A DNA stretch of 64,000 nt from Bradyrhizobium sp. MOS003 (GCF_003020125.1 NZ_PYFW01000001.1:1550001-1614000); one strand, 5' to 3'; shown: positions 34,059 to 43,800, numbered from the stretch's first letter. Numbers and translations are program-made. Notes: generated by a model from the sequence alone, not told the origin.

Positions 34059-34860
34059 CCTACATCCAGATATCGTATGGCAATCTGGTCCTCCCCGCGC
34101 TCCTTGTCGTCATGGACGGAGTCTTCTCGCTTGTTCTCCGCCTCAAACTTGAGAAGCAACTGGCCATTGCGACCGTCCGAATGGTGGTCCAGCTCGTCCT
34201 CGTCGGATACGTGCTGACTTTTCTGTTTGCCGCGGTGTCGCCGCTCTGGACCGCTCTCGCGGCCCTGATCATGGTCTTCTTCGCCTCGCGGAGATCGTCG
34301 CGCGGCAGAAGCGCCGCCTTCAGGGCATCTGGAAGTACGGTCTTGGCGCCGGGTGCACGCTGCTCGCAGCTGGTACCGTCACGATGTTCGCACTTCTGAC
34401 TGAGCTACGCCCCGATCCTTGGTATCATCCTCGCTATGCGCTGCCTTTGCTGGGCATGATGCTCGGCAATACGATGACCGGAATAAGCCTGGGCCTGGAC
34501 GTGCTGACGAACAGCCTGGTCCGCGAACGGGCCGCCGTCGAAGCGTGTCTCGCGCTCGGCGGCACCCGACACCAAGCCCTGCTGCCGGTCGTAAGGGACG
34601 CTTTGAGAAGCGGCTTCATGCCGATCATGAACAGTATGGCGGCTATCGGCCTCGTTTCCTTGCCGGGGATGATGACCGGCCAGATCCTTGCGGGTGTCGA
34701 ACCGGTCGATGCCGTCAAATATCAATTGCTTATCATGTTCCTGATCGCTGGCGGGACCGGGCTGGGAACGCTGGCCGCCGTCCTGGGCGGCGCACGCCTG
34801 CTGACTGACCATCGGCACCGACTACGTCTTGATGGCATAGACGCCGGGAAGTCCGCATAG
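34055..34860 (+). pseudogene. fetB: FetB-like (UPF0014) permease with a one-base deletion
   Basis: The first frame (YIQISYGNLVLPALLVVMDG, MVVQLVLVGYVLTFLFAAVS, ALAALIMVFFAS) and the second (MFALLTELRPDPWYHPRYAL, PLLGMMLGNTMTGISLGLDV, MGLVSLPGMMTGQ-like IGLVSLPGMMTGQI) are both typical of UPF0014 permeases. The break lies at about 34289-34300, where GCGGAGATC probably derives from GCGGGAGATC; restoring one G gives a 268-aa protein of normal family length. The region is 806 bases, one short of a multiple of three. Either a real mutation or a sequence error. Confidence 0.82.
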
Positions 34861-35045
34861 AACGGGTAGAGCGTGGGCAGCCTCAATCGTCTCGAAATCG
34901 GTCGAGTTTGACTGCCGAATCAGGCCTACAGAGTGGTACACAGCGGTGGTCACAAATTCCCAGCGGGTCTTTTCAGGAATCCTTATTTTTCGGCAGTTTT
35001 CGCGCAAACTTAGCATGGGGGAGGGAGTCCCACTCTCTCTCCCGC

Positions 35046-35730
35046 CTACTTCGTTTGTTCCGCCCGCTTGGCCCTCGATGCCTGTCGGATCGTCTTCGCT
35101 TCCGCCGCGGCGGCAAGCTGCGCGGGCGTCCGACGCTGGCGCTTGTGGGGCGCCGGCGCCTTCTTCAGCGCCGCGATCTTGTACCGCGGATACTTCTCGA
35201 TCTCGGCGGCCATGGTCGCGACCCAACGGTCGCCGTAGTCGTGGCCGGCATTCGCGTTCTTCGGTCGGTGACCCGTGATGAAGCCTTCGACCTCGCGATC
35301 CATGCCGACATGGCGCGCAACGCTCTTGAACGTGTGCCGCCAAGCATGGTTCGGCTGGACACCAATCGGGATGCCTAGCCCGTGCACCCATTCTCCGACC
35401 CGTTCGCCGACTTTTTGAACTGCGGATTGCCGGCGGTGCCGCCGCGCCCGCGCGCAGGGTCTTAGAACAGCGGCAGACCCGCCTTGCGACGCTCTTCGAC
35501 GTAATGGAGAAAACCTTGCTCGATGACGTGACTGTGGATCGGCACTGTCCTTCACTGGGAGGTCTTCTCGGCTTGATGACCATGCACCAGACCTTGCTCG
35601 CAGGGTCTCGCGTGATGTCGCGTGGGTAAAGCGACGTGAGCTCGTTGACGCGCGCGCCCGAGTATGCGCACAGCCACGGCAGCCAGCGCCTAGCGGCCTG
35701 CATCTCGACGCTGATCAGGTGGGACGGCGT
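35046..35730 (-). pseudogene. tyrosine recombinase (integrase) remnant
   Basis: On the minus strand the catalytic domain appears in two frames. The first has RWLPWLCAYSGARVNELTSL (box I Arg) and YPRDITRDPASKVWCMVIKP. The second has PNHAWRHTFKSVARHVGMDR (box II H-x-x-R), FITGHRPKNANAGHDYGDRW (second His and a Tyr-containing region) and a Lys/Ala-rich tail. The N-terminal arm-binding and core-binding domains are missing, and at least two frameshifts lie between the parts. It abuts a truncated esterase at about 35735. Confidence 0.8.
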
Positions 35731-35744
35731 CGCGGCGGTAGCAA

Positions 35745-36073
35745 CCAAGATCGGCGCGGCCCTCGCAGCAATTCTGGATAATCTCGAATCTCGGAGGATT
35801 GCCGTGCTCCTTTGCGGAGTGCGAGCGCGCACAAACTTTGGAGACGAACACGAGAAAGCGTTTGCCGTTATGTTCGCTGGCCTTGCCCGCAAATACAACG
35901 TTCTATTTTTTCCAGCTATCAACGAGGCAGTTATCGACGATGCTCAGCTCAAGGCGGTGGACGGTCTCCACCCTAACGCAGCTGGAGACAAGGCGATCGT
36001 CGCGCAGATACTCCCAATAGTTGAGACCTTAATTGACCGGGCGCGTCCCAGAGACCGCGATCCCACTCCTTAG
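35745..36073 (+). pseudogene. C-terminal half of an SGNH arylesterase/thioesterase (TesA-like)
   Basis: AAILDNLESRRIAVLLCGVR, EKAFAVMFAGLARKYNVLFF and the block V motif VDGLHPNAAG with the catalytic Asp and His are typical of TesA-like SGNH hydrolases. Block I (GDS), with the catalytic Ser, and the first 100 residues are absent. The cut lies within 20 bases of the integrase remnant, so an insertion or excision probably removed the 5' half. Confidence 0.8.
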
Positions 36074-36245
36074 TCGATGCGGTGAAGGTCGTAGGACCAT
36101 TTCCGCTATTGGCCCGAAGGCGAGCTTCGAACGGCGCTCTCAGTTGTCGGCTCGTTGGGGTAGACCGGAAGCCGCCAGCTAACCTTCCAAACGGCGCTGA
36201 TGCCCCGTTTAGGACGCGGGCACAGCCGGACATCGGCTCACAATT

Positions 36246-38084
36246 ATGCTATTGAACATTGGTTTTCCCCGAGCCCAGGGGTGCATCTTGAGCAGCGAGC
36301 ACGTAGAGCGGCGATTGGCGGCTATTCTGGCGGCGGATGTCGTGGATTCTTGCCGCTTAATAGGGATCGACGAAGAAGGCACGCTGGCGCAACTGAAAAC
36401 TCTCAGAAAGACGCTTTTCGATCCCAAAATTGCTCAGCATCACGGACGTATCGTCAAGAATACCGGGGACGGCGCTCTTATTCAGTTCGCCAGCGTGGTC
36501 GATGCCGTGCGATGTGCCGTCGAAATTCAACGCGGCATGGCAGAACAAAATATAGTCGTACCGCAGGCCAAGCGGATCGAATTTCGCATCGGCATTCACG
36601 TCGGTGATATCATTATCGAAGACGATGATATCTTTGGTGACGGCGTCAACATCGCAGTGCGTCTCGAAGGGATCGCAGAACCCGGTGATGTTAGCATTTC
36701 TAACGATGCTTACCGACAAGTCCGCGGCAAGGTAGAAATCACCTTTGAGGATATGGGTTCGCAATCGTTGAAGAATATCGCCGAACCAATGCGCGCTTGG
36801 CGCGTGCGCATCGGCTCGAGCTCTGCGCCGGCTAGGCTAACCAAACCGCCGACCGAGATTGCACAACCTATCACCCTTCCGGGCAACCCGTCCATTGCTG
36901 TTCTTCCATTCACCAACATGAGCGGTGATCCAGAACAGGACTACTTTGCTGATGGCATGGTGGAGGAGATCATTACCGCGCTGTCGCATTTCCGACAGCT
37001 GTTCGTGATCGCGCGCAACTCGAGCTTCACCTATAAAGGGCGGCCCGTCGAAGTGAAGCAGGTAGGACGCGAGCTTGGAGTGCGGTACGTGTTGGAAGGA
37101 AGCGTCCGCAAGGCGGCAAACCGAGTACGCATTACGGGACAACTCGTGGATACCACCACTGGTACACATCTTTGGGCGGAACGGTTTGATGGCGGGCTCG
37201 GCGACATCTTTGATCTGCAGGACCAGGTGACTGAGAGAGTTGTCGGGGCGATCGCGCCAGCGGTGGAAAAGGCCGAGATCGAGCGTGCCAAGCGCAAGCC
37301 GACCGAGAGCCTCGACGCCTATGCCCTCCATTTACGCGGTTTGGCTAAATATTACCAGTATGGTAGCCGGCAAACGAACAGCGAGGCACTTCGCCTGTTT
37401 AACAGTGCGATCGAGCTCGACCAGGACTTTGCGTCCGCCTACGGTCGTGCCGCTATTTGCTACGCATTCGCCAAGGTCAATGGCTGGTTTTCGAGCACTC
37501 CGGACGAGATTGCCGAAGTGAAGAGGCTCGCTTATAGGGCGATTGACTTGGGCAAGGATGACGCGTTTGCGGTCACCGCCGGCGGGTATGCGTTAGCGTT
37601 TCTTGTTGGTGATCTGGAGACAGGGGCCGGTTTAGTCGATCGAGCGCTTGTGCTCAATTCCAATTTGGCCGAGGCATGGGCTTGCGGTGGCTGGGTAAAA
37701 AACTGGCTCGGCGAGCCGGAAGCGGCGCTCGAGTGCTTCGCGCGTGCCATGCGCCTGAGCCCGCTTGATCCGTCGCAGTCAAGAATGCGAAGTAGCGGAG
37801 TCGCGCATGCGCATTTCTTCCTGGGTCGCTATGACGAAGCGGCATCGTGGGCGGCAAAGGCATTGCAGGACAGCCCGGATTATCAACCGGGATTAAGAAT
37901 CGACGCCGCAAGCAATGCAATGGCCGGACGGCCGGAGCAAGCACAAAAGGCAGTGGCTCGGATACGGCAACTCGATCCCGCGCAACGTGTTTCCGGTCTT
38001 AAGGACTTGCTTGGCCCTTATCGTCGAGCCGTTGACCTTTCGCGATACGAAGAAGCATTGCGACGGGCCGGGCTTACCGAATGA
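36246..38084 (+). CDS. class III adenylate/guanylate cyclase with TolB-like and TPR domains
   Basis: 612 aa. The cyclase domain spans about residues 20-190 (RRLAAILAADVVDSCRL with the first metal Asp, NTGDGALIQF with the GDG loop, FGDGVNIAVRLEGIAEPG). A TolB-like/FlgO segment follows (PSIAVLPFTNMSGDPEQDYF, ADGMVEEIITALS), then a run of TPR helices to the C-terminus. Such proteins are abundant in Bradyrhizobium; the signal is unknown. In the first motif most relatives have a DVVGYSRLMG-type sequence whereas this has DVVDSCRLIG. The start is uncertain: a TTG at about 36288 also fits. Confidence 0.88.
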   Translation: MLLNIGFPRAQGCILSSEHVERRLAAILAADVVDSCRLIGIDEEGTLAQLKTLRKTLFDPKIAQHHGRIVKNTGDGALIQFASVVDAVRCAVEIQRGMAEQNIVVPQAKRIEFRIGIHVGDIIIEDDDIFGDGVNIAVRLEGIAEPGDVSISNDAYRQVRGKVEITFEDMGSQSLKNIAEPMRAWRVRIGSSSAPARLTKPPTEIAQPITLPGNPSIAVLPFTNMSGDPEQDYFADGMVEEIITALSHFRQLFVIARNSSFTYKGRPVEVKQVGRELGVRYVLEGSVRKAANRVRITGQLVDTTTGTHLWAERFDGGLGDIFDLQDQVTERVVGAIAPAVEKAEIERAKRKPTESLDAYALHLRGLAKYYQYGSRQTNSEALRLFNSAIELDQDFASAYGRAAICYAFAKVNGWFSSTPDEIAEVKRLAYRAIDLGKDDAFAVTAGGYALAFLVGDLETGAGLVDRALVLNSNLAEAWACGGWVKNWLGEPEAALECFARAMRLSPLDPSQSRMRSSGVAHAHFFLGRYDEAASWAAKALQDSPDYQPGLRIDAASNAMAGRPEQAQKAVARIRQLDPAQRVSGLKDLLGPYRRAVDLSRYEEALRRAGLTE

Positions 38085-38527
38085 CCATCGCAGAAAGATG
38101 CTTGCCCGTTGGGACGAGATGATCGCATAAAGCGCGACTTCAGTTGATGGTCGCTTGTATTGAAAGAGTTCGGTCCGGCGTTGGGAAACTCTTCAAGAGC
38201 CGTTGGTGTGCTCGGCGTCTTGGGACGTGGGACCGTTGAGCGAATTCATTCAGCGGTCTTTCAACCTACTCTGAGCAGCATCGACAGCCGCTGACGCTGC
38301 TTTCTTTTTGACACCATCCGCCCGTTGCTGATGTCTTCGATAAAGGACGGCATGGCCGTTTGGGGGGAGCAGACTCAGGCCCAATGCCGCGACGTCTGTT
38401 GTTGGCCGGAAGCCGACCTCACGGCGACGATTGACGAGCGCCAGATCGTTTGCAACACTACTGGTTGAAATGCGAAATTTTGCCTGGCGCGAGGGCCGTT
38501 TTTATTCAGCGGTTCGTGGAGTCAGTC
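38085..38527. other. intergenic, nothing assigned
   Basis: 440 bases with no frame bearing a domain. It holds one CCCGTTGCTGA segment at about 38322 related to the dispersed repeat at 21378 and 39560. A promoter for the MBL-fold gene is presumably here but no clear box is visible. Confidence 0.4.
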
Positions 38528-39487
38528 ATGGCGGCTTCCAAGAGGTCGGTTTTCTGTCTTCCCTGCATCACACTCTTTGCAAGCTTGCTCGCTATTGTCC
38601 CTGTGTCCGCCCAAGCGCAAGAGATCAAAGTTACGCTCTTAGGCACAGGATGCCCTCCACCTGTTATGAACCGGTTCGGCCCGAGCATCCTCATCGAAGC
38701 GGGTGGGCAAAAGTTCATTTTCGACGCCGGCCGCGGTGCTCTTCAGCGGCTGACTCAGGTCAACGTGTTTTGGCATGATATCAACGGCGTTTTTCTTACC
38801 CACTTGCACTCGGATCACGTGGTTGGTTTTCCAGATCTGTGGCTGACCGGCTGGCTTTTTGGACGGCCCGGGCGGGATCGGCCATTGGAGGTGTGGGGAC
38901 CAAGGGGGACGGTGCGCATGATGTCGTTTCTCGAGCAGGCGTTCGAATATGACATCCGGATTCGACTATACGACGACCGAGCGGCGCCAGACGGTGTGGT
39001 CATTCTGGCCAAGGACATCAGCGAGGGACTTGTTTATGAAAACAATGACGTAAAGATCACCGCCTTCGAGGTAGACCACACGCCCGTGAAGCCGGCGTTT
39101 GGCTATCGCGTCGATTATTCCGGTCGCTCGGTTGTCCTCTCCGGAGACACCCGTCTGTCTGAGAACCTCATCCGACATGCCCAAAATGTTGACCTGTTGA
39201 TTCATGAAGTTGCTTCGCTCGAGACATTTCAGCGGATCGGAGTCCCGCCAGAACGAACCGCGAGCATAATCGCCCATCACACGACTCCAGAACAGGCGGG
39301 CGAGGTATTCGGGCGGACAAAGCCGAAACTCGCGGTCTATTCACACCTCGTGATGCCAAATGCAACCGAGCAAGATGTGATTCCACCGACGCGGAAGACT
39401 TACTCAGGTCCATTGGAACTCGGTGAAGATCTCATGGTAATCGAGGTGGGTGAGAAGGTTGAGGTCCGAAGACCCGCCAAGCCTTAA
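38528..39487 (+). CDS. exported metallo-beta-lactamase-fold hydrolase
   Basis: 319 aa. A signal peptide (LPCITLFASLLAIVPVSAQA) is followed by an MBL fold of the RNase Z/arylsulfatase-like type: VTLLGTGCPPPVMNRFGPS, the metal motif FLTHLHSDHVVGFPDL (H-x-H-x-D-H), VDHTPVKPAFGYRVDY, VVLSGDTRLS with the bridging Asp, and IAHHTTPEQAGEVF. All zinc ligands appear present. Substrate unknown; periplasmic location is inferred. The ATG at 38528 gives the proper signal peptide; the longer upstream frame does not. Confidence 0.9.
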   Translation: MAASKRSVFCLPCITLFASLLAIVPVSAQAQEIKVTLLGTGCPPPVMNRFGPSILIEAGGQKFIFDAGRGALQRLTQVNVFWHDINGVFLTHLHSDHVVGFPDLWLTGWLFGRPGRDRPLEVWGPRGTVRMMSFLEQAFEYDIRIRLYDDRAAPDGVVILAKDISEGLVYENNDVKITAFEVDHTPVKPAFGYRVDYSGRSVVLSGDTRLSENLIRHAQNVDLLIHEVASLETFQRIGVPPERTASIIAHHTTPEQAGEVFGRTKPKLAVYSHLVMPNATEQDVIPPTRKTYSGPLELGEDLMVIEVGEKVEVRRPAKP

Positions 39488-40761
39488 TCCAGGTTGAATC
39501 CACCGGCGGACTTGATCGGTAGCCCGGACCAATTTTGCTGAGCCACACGAGTCTGGATTTGGCCCGTTGCTGACCTTCGCTCAGAGAGCCGAAATGTCTG
39601 CTCCCAGGAGTGAGCCGACCAGGGTGAAGCAGCCGGCCAAGGGCAGCTTGTGACCCCTAGCCGACGTGTCATACGCCGGCATGGCGTACCAAACTCTTTC
39701 GATTATTCGGGCATGCCAGCCCTACGTAGGGCATCTTCCCATCGCGCCAGCACCTCGGGCTGCCTGTGCGGCAGGCGGTACTTTACGTTCTGTATTCGAA
39801 AACCCGGGTCACTGCACGCACTAGCTCCGTCGCCCTTTTGGCCGCGTCCAAGTTGCCGGCGAGCGCGTTAGACGCAGCCGCGACGAGCGATGCAATGAAA
39901 TTGTCCGATTGTTCGAGTGTTGCCTTGCTGGCCAGAGACGCGGCGCGGAATCTCCGGAAGGAATGAAGACTGTGAGTTTTACCTGCAAATGAAGCGATAT
40001 GTATAGGTTCGTCGCCGTGGCAAATTCAAACATTCCCCGTCTGGACGGGTCGATCCTGGATAGCTTAGTAGCCAGCGAGATTGTGTGCCGGAAGCTTCCG
40101 CCAATCGCGCGATCAACGACAACTGTGAGATCGCGAAGCGCCTAATCGTCATTCAAAAGCGTCAGTGGCTTTTCTGCAGAATGAAAGTAAGCGATTTTCC
40201 GCCAAACACCCGTGTCTGTTTCGCCATCCGTCCAGCGGGAGGAGCACGAACACGTCGTAGCGCTCCATGAATGTTGATCGAAGGCGACCCAAAAATCGGA
40301 ACCGAGAGTGCTCGATCCGGTGAGTTCGATGTCTATTGGATGCTTCATCGTTATGGGGGCCAAAGACGATCGGATTAGAGCGCTGCCGCCTTCGTTGCTT
40401 GTTTGAATCGCAGCAAGCGAACCGCCTTGGGAGGATCGGAGTAGGGGCAGACCAAATAGATTAGTTCGCGTTGTAATCTGCACGACTGGATCCGCTGTGG
40501 CTTGTTCGGGACCCTCTCTGGCGAACGCCTCTCCAGTGAGAGTGCATGAGGCGATCTTAAACCAATGGCGGGACAACTAGCTTGCGCTTCATTTCATCAG
40601 CACGCCTATCTGCGGACCAGGACGGCACTCTATTGGTACGGTGAACGGATGTTCTAGAGCCCAAGAAAGCCCAAGATTGATCGCGAACAAAGAGTGAATA
40701 TGCTTGGGAAGTCACCCAAAAACCGTAGTAAAATCAAAGGTTCCCAGGGCGAGAAATCCGA
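39488..40761. other. gene-poor 1.3 kb stretch
   Basis: Several short frames occur but none has a convincing start or domain. One copy of the TGGCCCGTTGCTGAC repeat is at 39560-39574. The longest antisense frame (40142-40576) opens with TTG and shows no family. The stretch lies upstream of the tRNA fragment and may be decayed integrated DNA. Confidence 0.4.
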
Positions 40762-40805
40762 TCAGGACGCAGGGGTCGCAGGTTCGAATCCTGCCACTCC
40801 GACCA
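40762..40805 (+). other. 3' fragment of a tRNA-Pro gene (probable attachment site)
   Basis: The 44 bases contain a complete T-arm (GCAGG, loop TTCGAAT, CCTGC), the 3' acceptor strand CACTCCG, discriminator A and encoded CCA. Similarity to a tRNA-Pro (CGG-type) begins at the anticodon loop. The 5' acceptor (CGGAGTG expected) and D-arm are not upstream, so this is not a functional tRNA. A 3' half of this size is the usual target of tyrosine-recombinase integration; the integrase remnant at 35046 may belong to the same element. Confidence 0.75.
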
Positions 40806-41308
40806 ATCTTCCAAAAGTCGACGTTTTAGTAAAGGCTCGTTCCCAAAGGCTTGCCGGACCGGCCGCCGGCGTCCGGGAGCGCCCGGGTCCATGGCCGATT
40901 TGGCCGGGCAGGGCGGCGTGTGCGAGCGGCATGGCTCGGCATTTGCCGAGATCGATCAGAAGCTGACGCACTATTCTCTATCGCTCAAATGCCAGGGCCA
41001 GTAGACTGGCGAACCACTCATTTGCACTGGGATGCGGGAAGGGTTCTTCGATCGCCGTACCGACGGAGCTGAGCCGGGGCGCTGCCGGATGGTTTTCTGT
41101 TCTGCGTCACCCAAGTGCATGGGACATGCCGGGCGTGTTGGCGCGGCGCCGGTAGGGCGCAGCCGCGCCGGCGCCGGAGGCCGTTCCCGCTCTGTGTGGA
41201 AGGTTCGACGCCAGGACGAGCGCGCCGTCCTCAACGCGATGGATCGGATGCTCAAACTGGCTTCTGGCCGAGAGCTTCGCGACCCCAAATCGCCGGTTTC
41301 CTAAGCCG
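40806..41308. other. no supported gene
   Basis: Arg/Gly-rich frames on both strands, no domain, no ribosome site of note. It sits between the tRNA fragment and the end of the transglycosylase gene. Confidence 0.4.
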
Positions 41309-42075
41309 CTACCGGCCAGGCCGAGTGCCTGCCGCCATTTTGCGATCGGCCCAGCTCTTGATATCGCCGACTGTCATCGCCTTGAGGAACGTATTGGCGT
41401 TGACCAGCTTTTCGCGTGTGGTCCGACCCGTCATGTCAGCGGCGGCCATAACTAAAGCAGCGTCGGCACTTCTGCCCCGGATAATAGCGCCACGGCGCCC
41501 GCCGGTCCCGCGAAACGGGCAAGGTAGAGAGAACCGGGCGTCACGGGGAGACCGCGCTTGGTCAGCATCGCGGCATGTTCCTCGAGCAGCCGTGCGGCAA
41601 TGTCCCGCGTAAGCTCGGCATCTCCCCGCAGGTCCAAGACTCCCTTGTCGCTGCGGCCTTGGATCAGATCCCGTCGGTGCCTTCGAACGGCTTCGAGCCA
41701 CGTATCACCGAGAAACTGGGCGGCGCCGGTGGCGCTCGACCGCTTGTTCTTTGCATTCGGGTCACCGTTGGACTCGGCTATGATGATGCGCTCGACCAAT
41801 GCCTTCGCAGCCGCTCTGTCGATCGATTTCCCCTTCAATTGAGCATCGCGAAACAGGACGAAACTTGCGACGAAAGCCAGGCCGATTGCCACTCCAACAA
41901 CGAGCGAGATGAATTCCGCGGACAACCGCTTCCGCGCGGCGACAACGGATCCACGCTCGTCGGGGCGAGGCGGTCGGATTTCCTCGGCACGGCGTATTTG
42001 CCCTGACACATGCGGCGGGAGCCGCGGGTCGGCTGTCGTTCCAACGCAGAGGAATCGGTGCGCTAGGTCTGGCAT
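41309..42075 (-). pseudogene. lytic transglycosylase-like protein with a one-base deletion
   Basis: The first frame has an N-terminal membrane helix (EFISLVVGVAIGLAFVASFV) and a lysozyme-like/SLT fold (RIIIAESNGDPNAKNKRSSA, TGAAQFLGDTWLEAVRR, ITRDIAARLLEEHAAML-like ELTRDIAARLLEEHAAMLTK). It ends at GAEVPTLL; the C-terminus (ADAALVMAAADMTGRTTREK, VNANTFLKAMTVGDIKSWAD) lies in the next frame. The break is at about 41470 in a GGGG run. Loss of one G accounts for it, and adding it back gives 255 residues. It begins inside the preceding gene's end. Confidence 0.78.
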
Positions 42076-42512
42076 CGCGTCTGCAGGTTCAATGCTTTCA
42101 AAACGCCATCGAAGGCACCTGACAGGCACGGCTTCGCCTCCGCGACTGGTTTGGCGCGACTGGCACCTGCGCTTGCCTTGGAAATTCCGTGGCGGGGCCG
42201 AGGTCTGGGCAGCATGATCGCGGATTTTCCGCTTGCGTTGCCTTTCTGCTCGATGATCTTCGAATGTGCTCGTGCAACGATCTCAACGTGGTCCGGCGGA
42301 TTCTTTAGTTCGCTCGACGAAAGTGGCTGCGGTGGCGCTTCGAATTGCGGAATTTCGAGCCGGTCTGCCTTGGTCAGTGTATCGTGTGAGGGACCTAATC
42401 CGACGGTTGCCAGAGCCGGAGGCTCGTTCACAGGCTCTGTGATGCGCGGCGGCGCCGCGAGCTCCATCACGGCGAGTGTACCGAGGCCAATTAGAAAGAG
42501 AGCCACTCTCAT
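42063..42512 (-). CDS. exported/anchored Pro-rich hypothetical protein
   Basis: 149 aa. An N-terminal signal or anchor (MRVALFLIGLGTLAVMELAA) is followed by a Pro/Ala-rich, poorly structured middle and a C-terminal CLSGAFDGVLKALNLQTRCQ with two cysteines. Its 3' end overlaps the start of the transglycosylase-like gene by 13 bases, so the two probably form an envelope-related operon. No family recognised. Confidence 0.6.
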   Translation of the reverse strand: MRVALFLIGLGTLAVMELAAPPRITEPVNEPPALATVGLGPSHDTLTKADRLEIPQFEAPPQPLSSSELKNPPDHVEIVARAHSKIIEQKGNASGKSAIMLPRPRPRHGISKASAGASRAKPVAEAKPCLSGAFDGVLKALNLQTRCQT

Positions 42513-43800
42513 CTGATTTCACGCTCCCCGAACGAGAAACCTCACTCAAATCCTCTTAGAAATGAGCTCTAGAAATCAAGAAAGATTGCAAAGGTCCAAT
42601 AAGGCCGCTTAGCGGCAGAGGTGAACCGGGAAGCGCTGCTATGTGAGGAGATCAAAGACAGGGTTAACGCGGATCATGCGAACTGGCCGAGTGAAGGGGA
42701 GAGTCAACCTGATGTGGCGCTGGCGGCTTCTCACCTCGAAAATGTAACCGAACCCCAGCTCGACGGCTGCCTCGTCCTCACTACGCCCTGGCAAGTTCGC
42801 GACTGCACTTTGCAGCGGGAGGTGTGCGTCTGTGAGTCGGTTCAAAGCAGCAAGCGGGACGGGGGACGGACGTAAATTTCCGCCGTGGAGGGCTTCAGCA
42901 GCTTGGCAGGACGTGAGGGTGAGCTACGGACTCGTGAGCGATCACTGCAAACCGTCGACAGGATACTCTGAGACTTCTAAGCGAGGCCGCCGGTCCACGC
43001 GGCGGAAAAGCACGAAGGCCGCAGCGAGGGAAACTCGCTGCGGCCCGCGCGTGGTCAAAAAGCCGGGTCAAAATGGACAAGTAAAATATCGGGCCAGCCC
43101 CGGTGTCGAAGATTCTAGCGCTAACTTGGTCCGGATGGCGAAAATAATTCGCTGGAACCGAAATGTGGTTACTGGGCATTCAGTTCCGTTGTTGAAGGAG
43201 GCCGGCGGGGCTGCTGCGTCGACCTTCCACACTGGGAACCCTTGCGGCAAATGGTCGGAGTATTGAACGGGCCGTGCCAGTTTTTAGGTCGCGCCGGGAA
43301 GATTACGCTTCGCTTGCGCGGTGCTTGCGCAGCTCTCGATTCGTAAAGCGTCAAGCCCGTCAAAGCCGTTTCCTCGCCGACGTCGTGCGGGCCTCGGCCA
43401 TCTGCGGCACTCCGGGCATGGCCGATGCGCTCATGGTCAATTCGCCAATCTTCCCGCCCCAGCGCGCGGTCACGTTGTCGGTCGTTGTTCGAACCCGAGC
43501 AAGCGGCGATCAGTCCCAATCGACCAAATGGGCTTGCCCATGGCGTCGTATCCGCGAGTTTCAGGCTATCACGGAAGCGCGGTCGTCGACAGTTGACGAA
43601 GCGCGATAGCGGCGGATTGGCTTCTGCCGATGTCATAGAGATTTGCGCCGACCTACTTGGCGTAGATCATTCGTTGCTTACGGCGCGTACTCATAAATTA
43701 ACCGCGTGAACCAATGTCCGCTTGTCCCCAATAGCGGCGCGAAAGTTGTCGGTCTTTCAAGAGGGGCCAAGCTCGGAAGTCGCTAGACCATTCGACTGGC
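42513..43800. other. gene-poor stretch with one strong hairpin
   Basis: No frame has a recognisable domain. At 43017-43045 a perfect 12-bp stem GGCCGCAGCGAG/CTCGCTGCGGCC with a 5-base GGAAA loop occurs. On the minus strand it is followed by TTCGTGCTTTT, as in an intrinsic terminator. The minus strand upstream of it (43170-43600) holds short fragments such as ARWGGKIGELTMSASAMPGV that I cannot assign. Confidence 0.45.
43017..43045 (-). terminator. strong intrinsic-type hairpin
   Basis: 12-bp perfect stem with a 5-base loop. The T-rich side is on the minus strand, so it would terminate leftward transcription from the decayed region 43170-43640. No intact gene precedes it. Confidence 0.6.

Noticed and set aside
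40142..40576. 144-codon minus-strand frame
   Set aside because: Opens with TTG, has no ribosome site, no family and no biased composition. Not enough to call.
40762..40805. Functional tRNA gene
   Set aside because: T-arm and 3' acceptor are present but no matching 5' acceptor, D-arm or anticodon stem lies upstream.
40762..40971. Minus-strand frame ending LVGVAGFEPATPAS
   Set aside because: This is the well-known false translation of the complement of a tRNA T-arm, not a protein.
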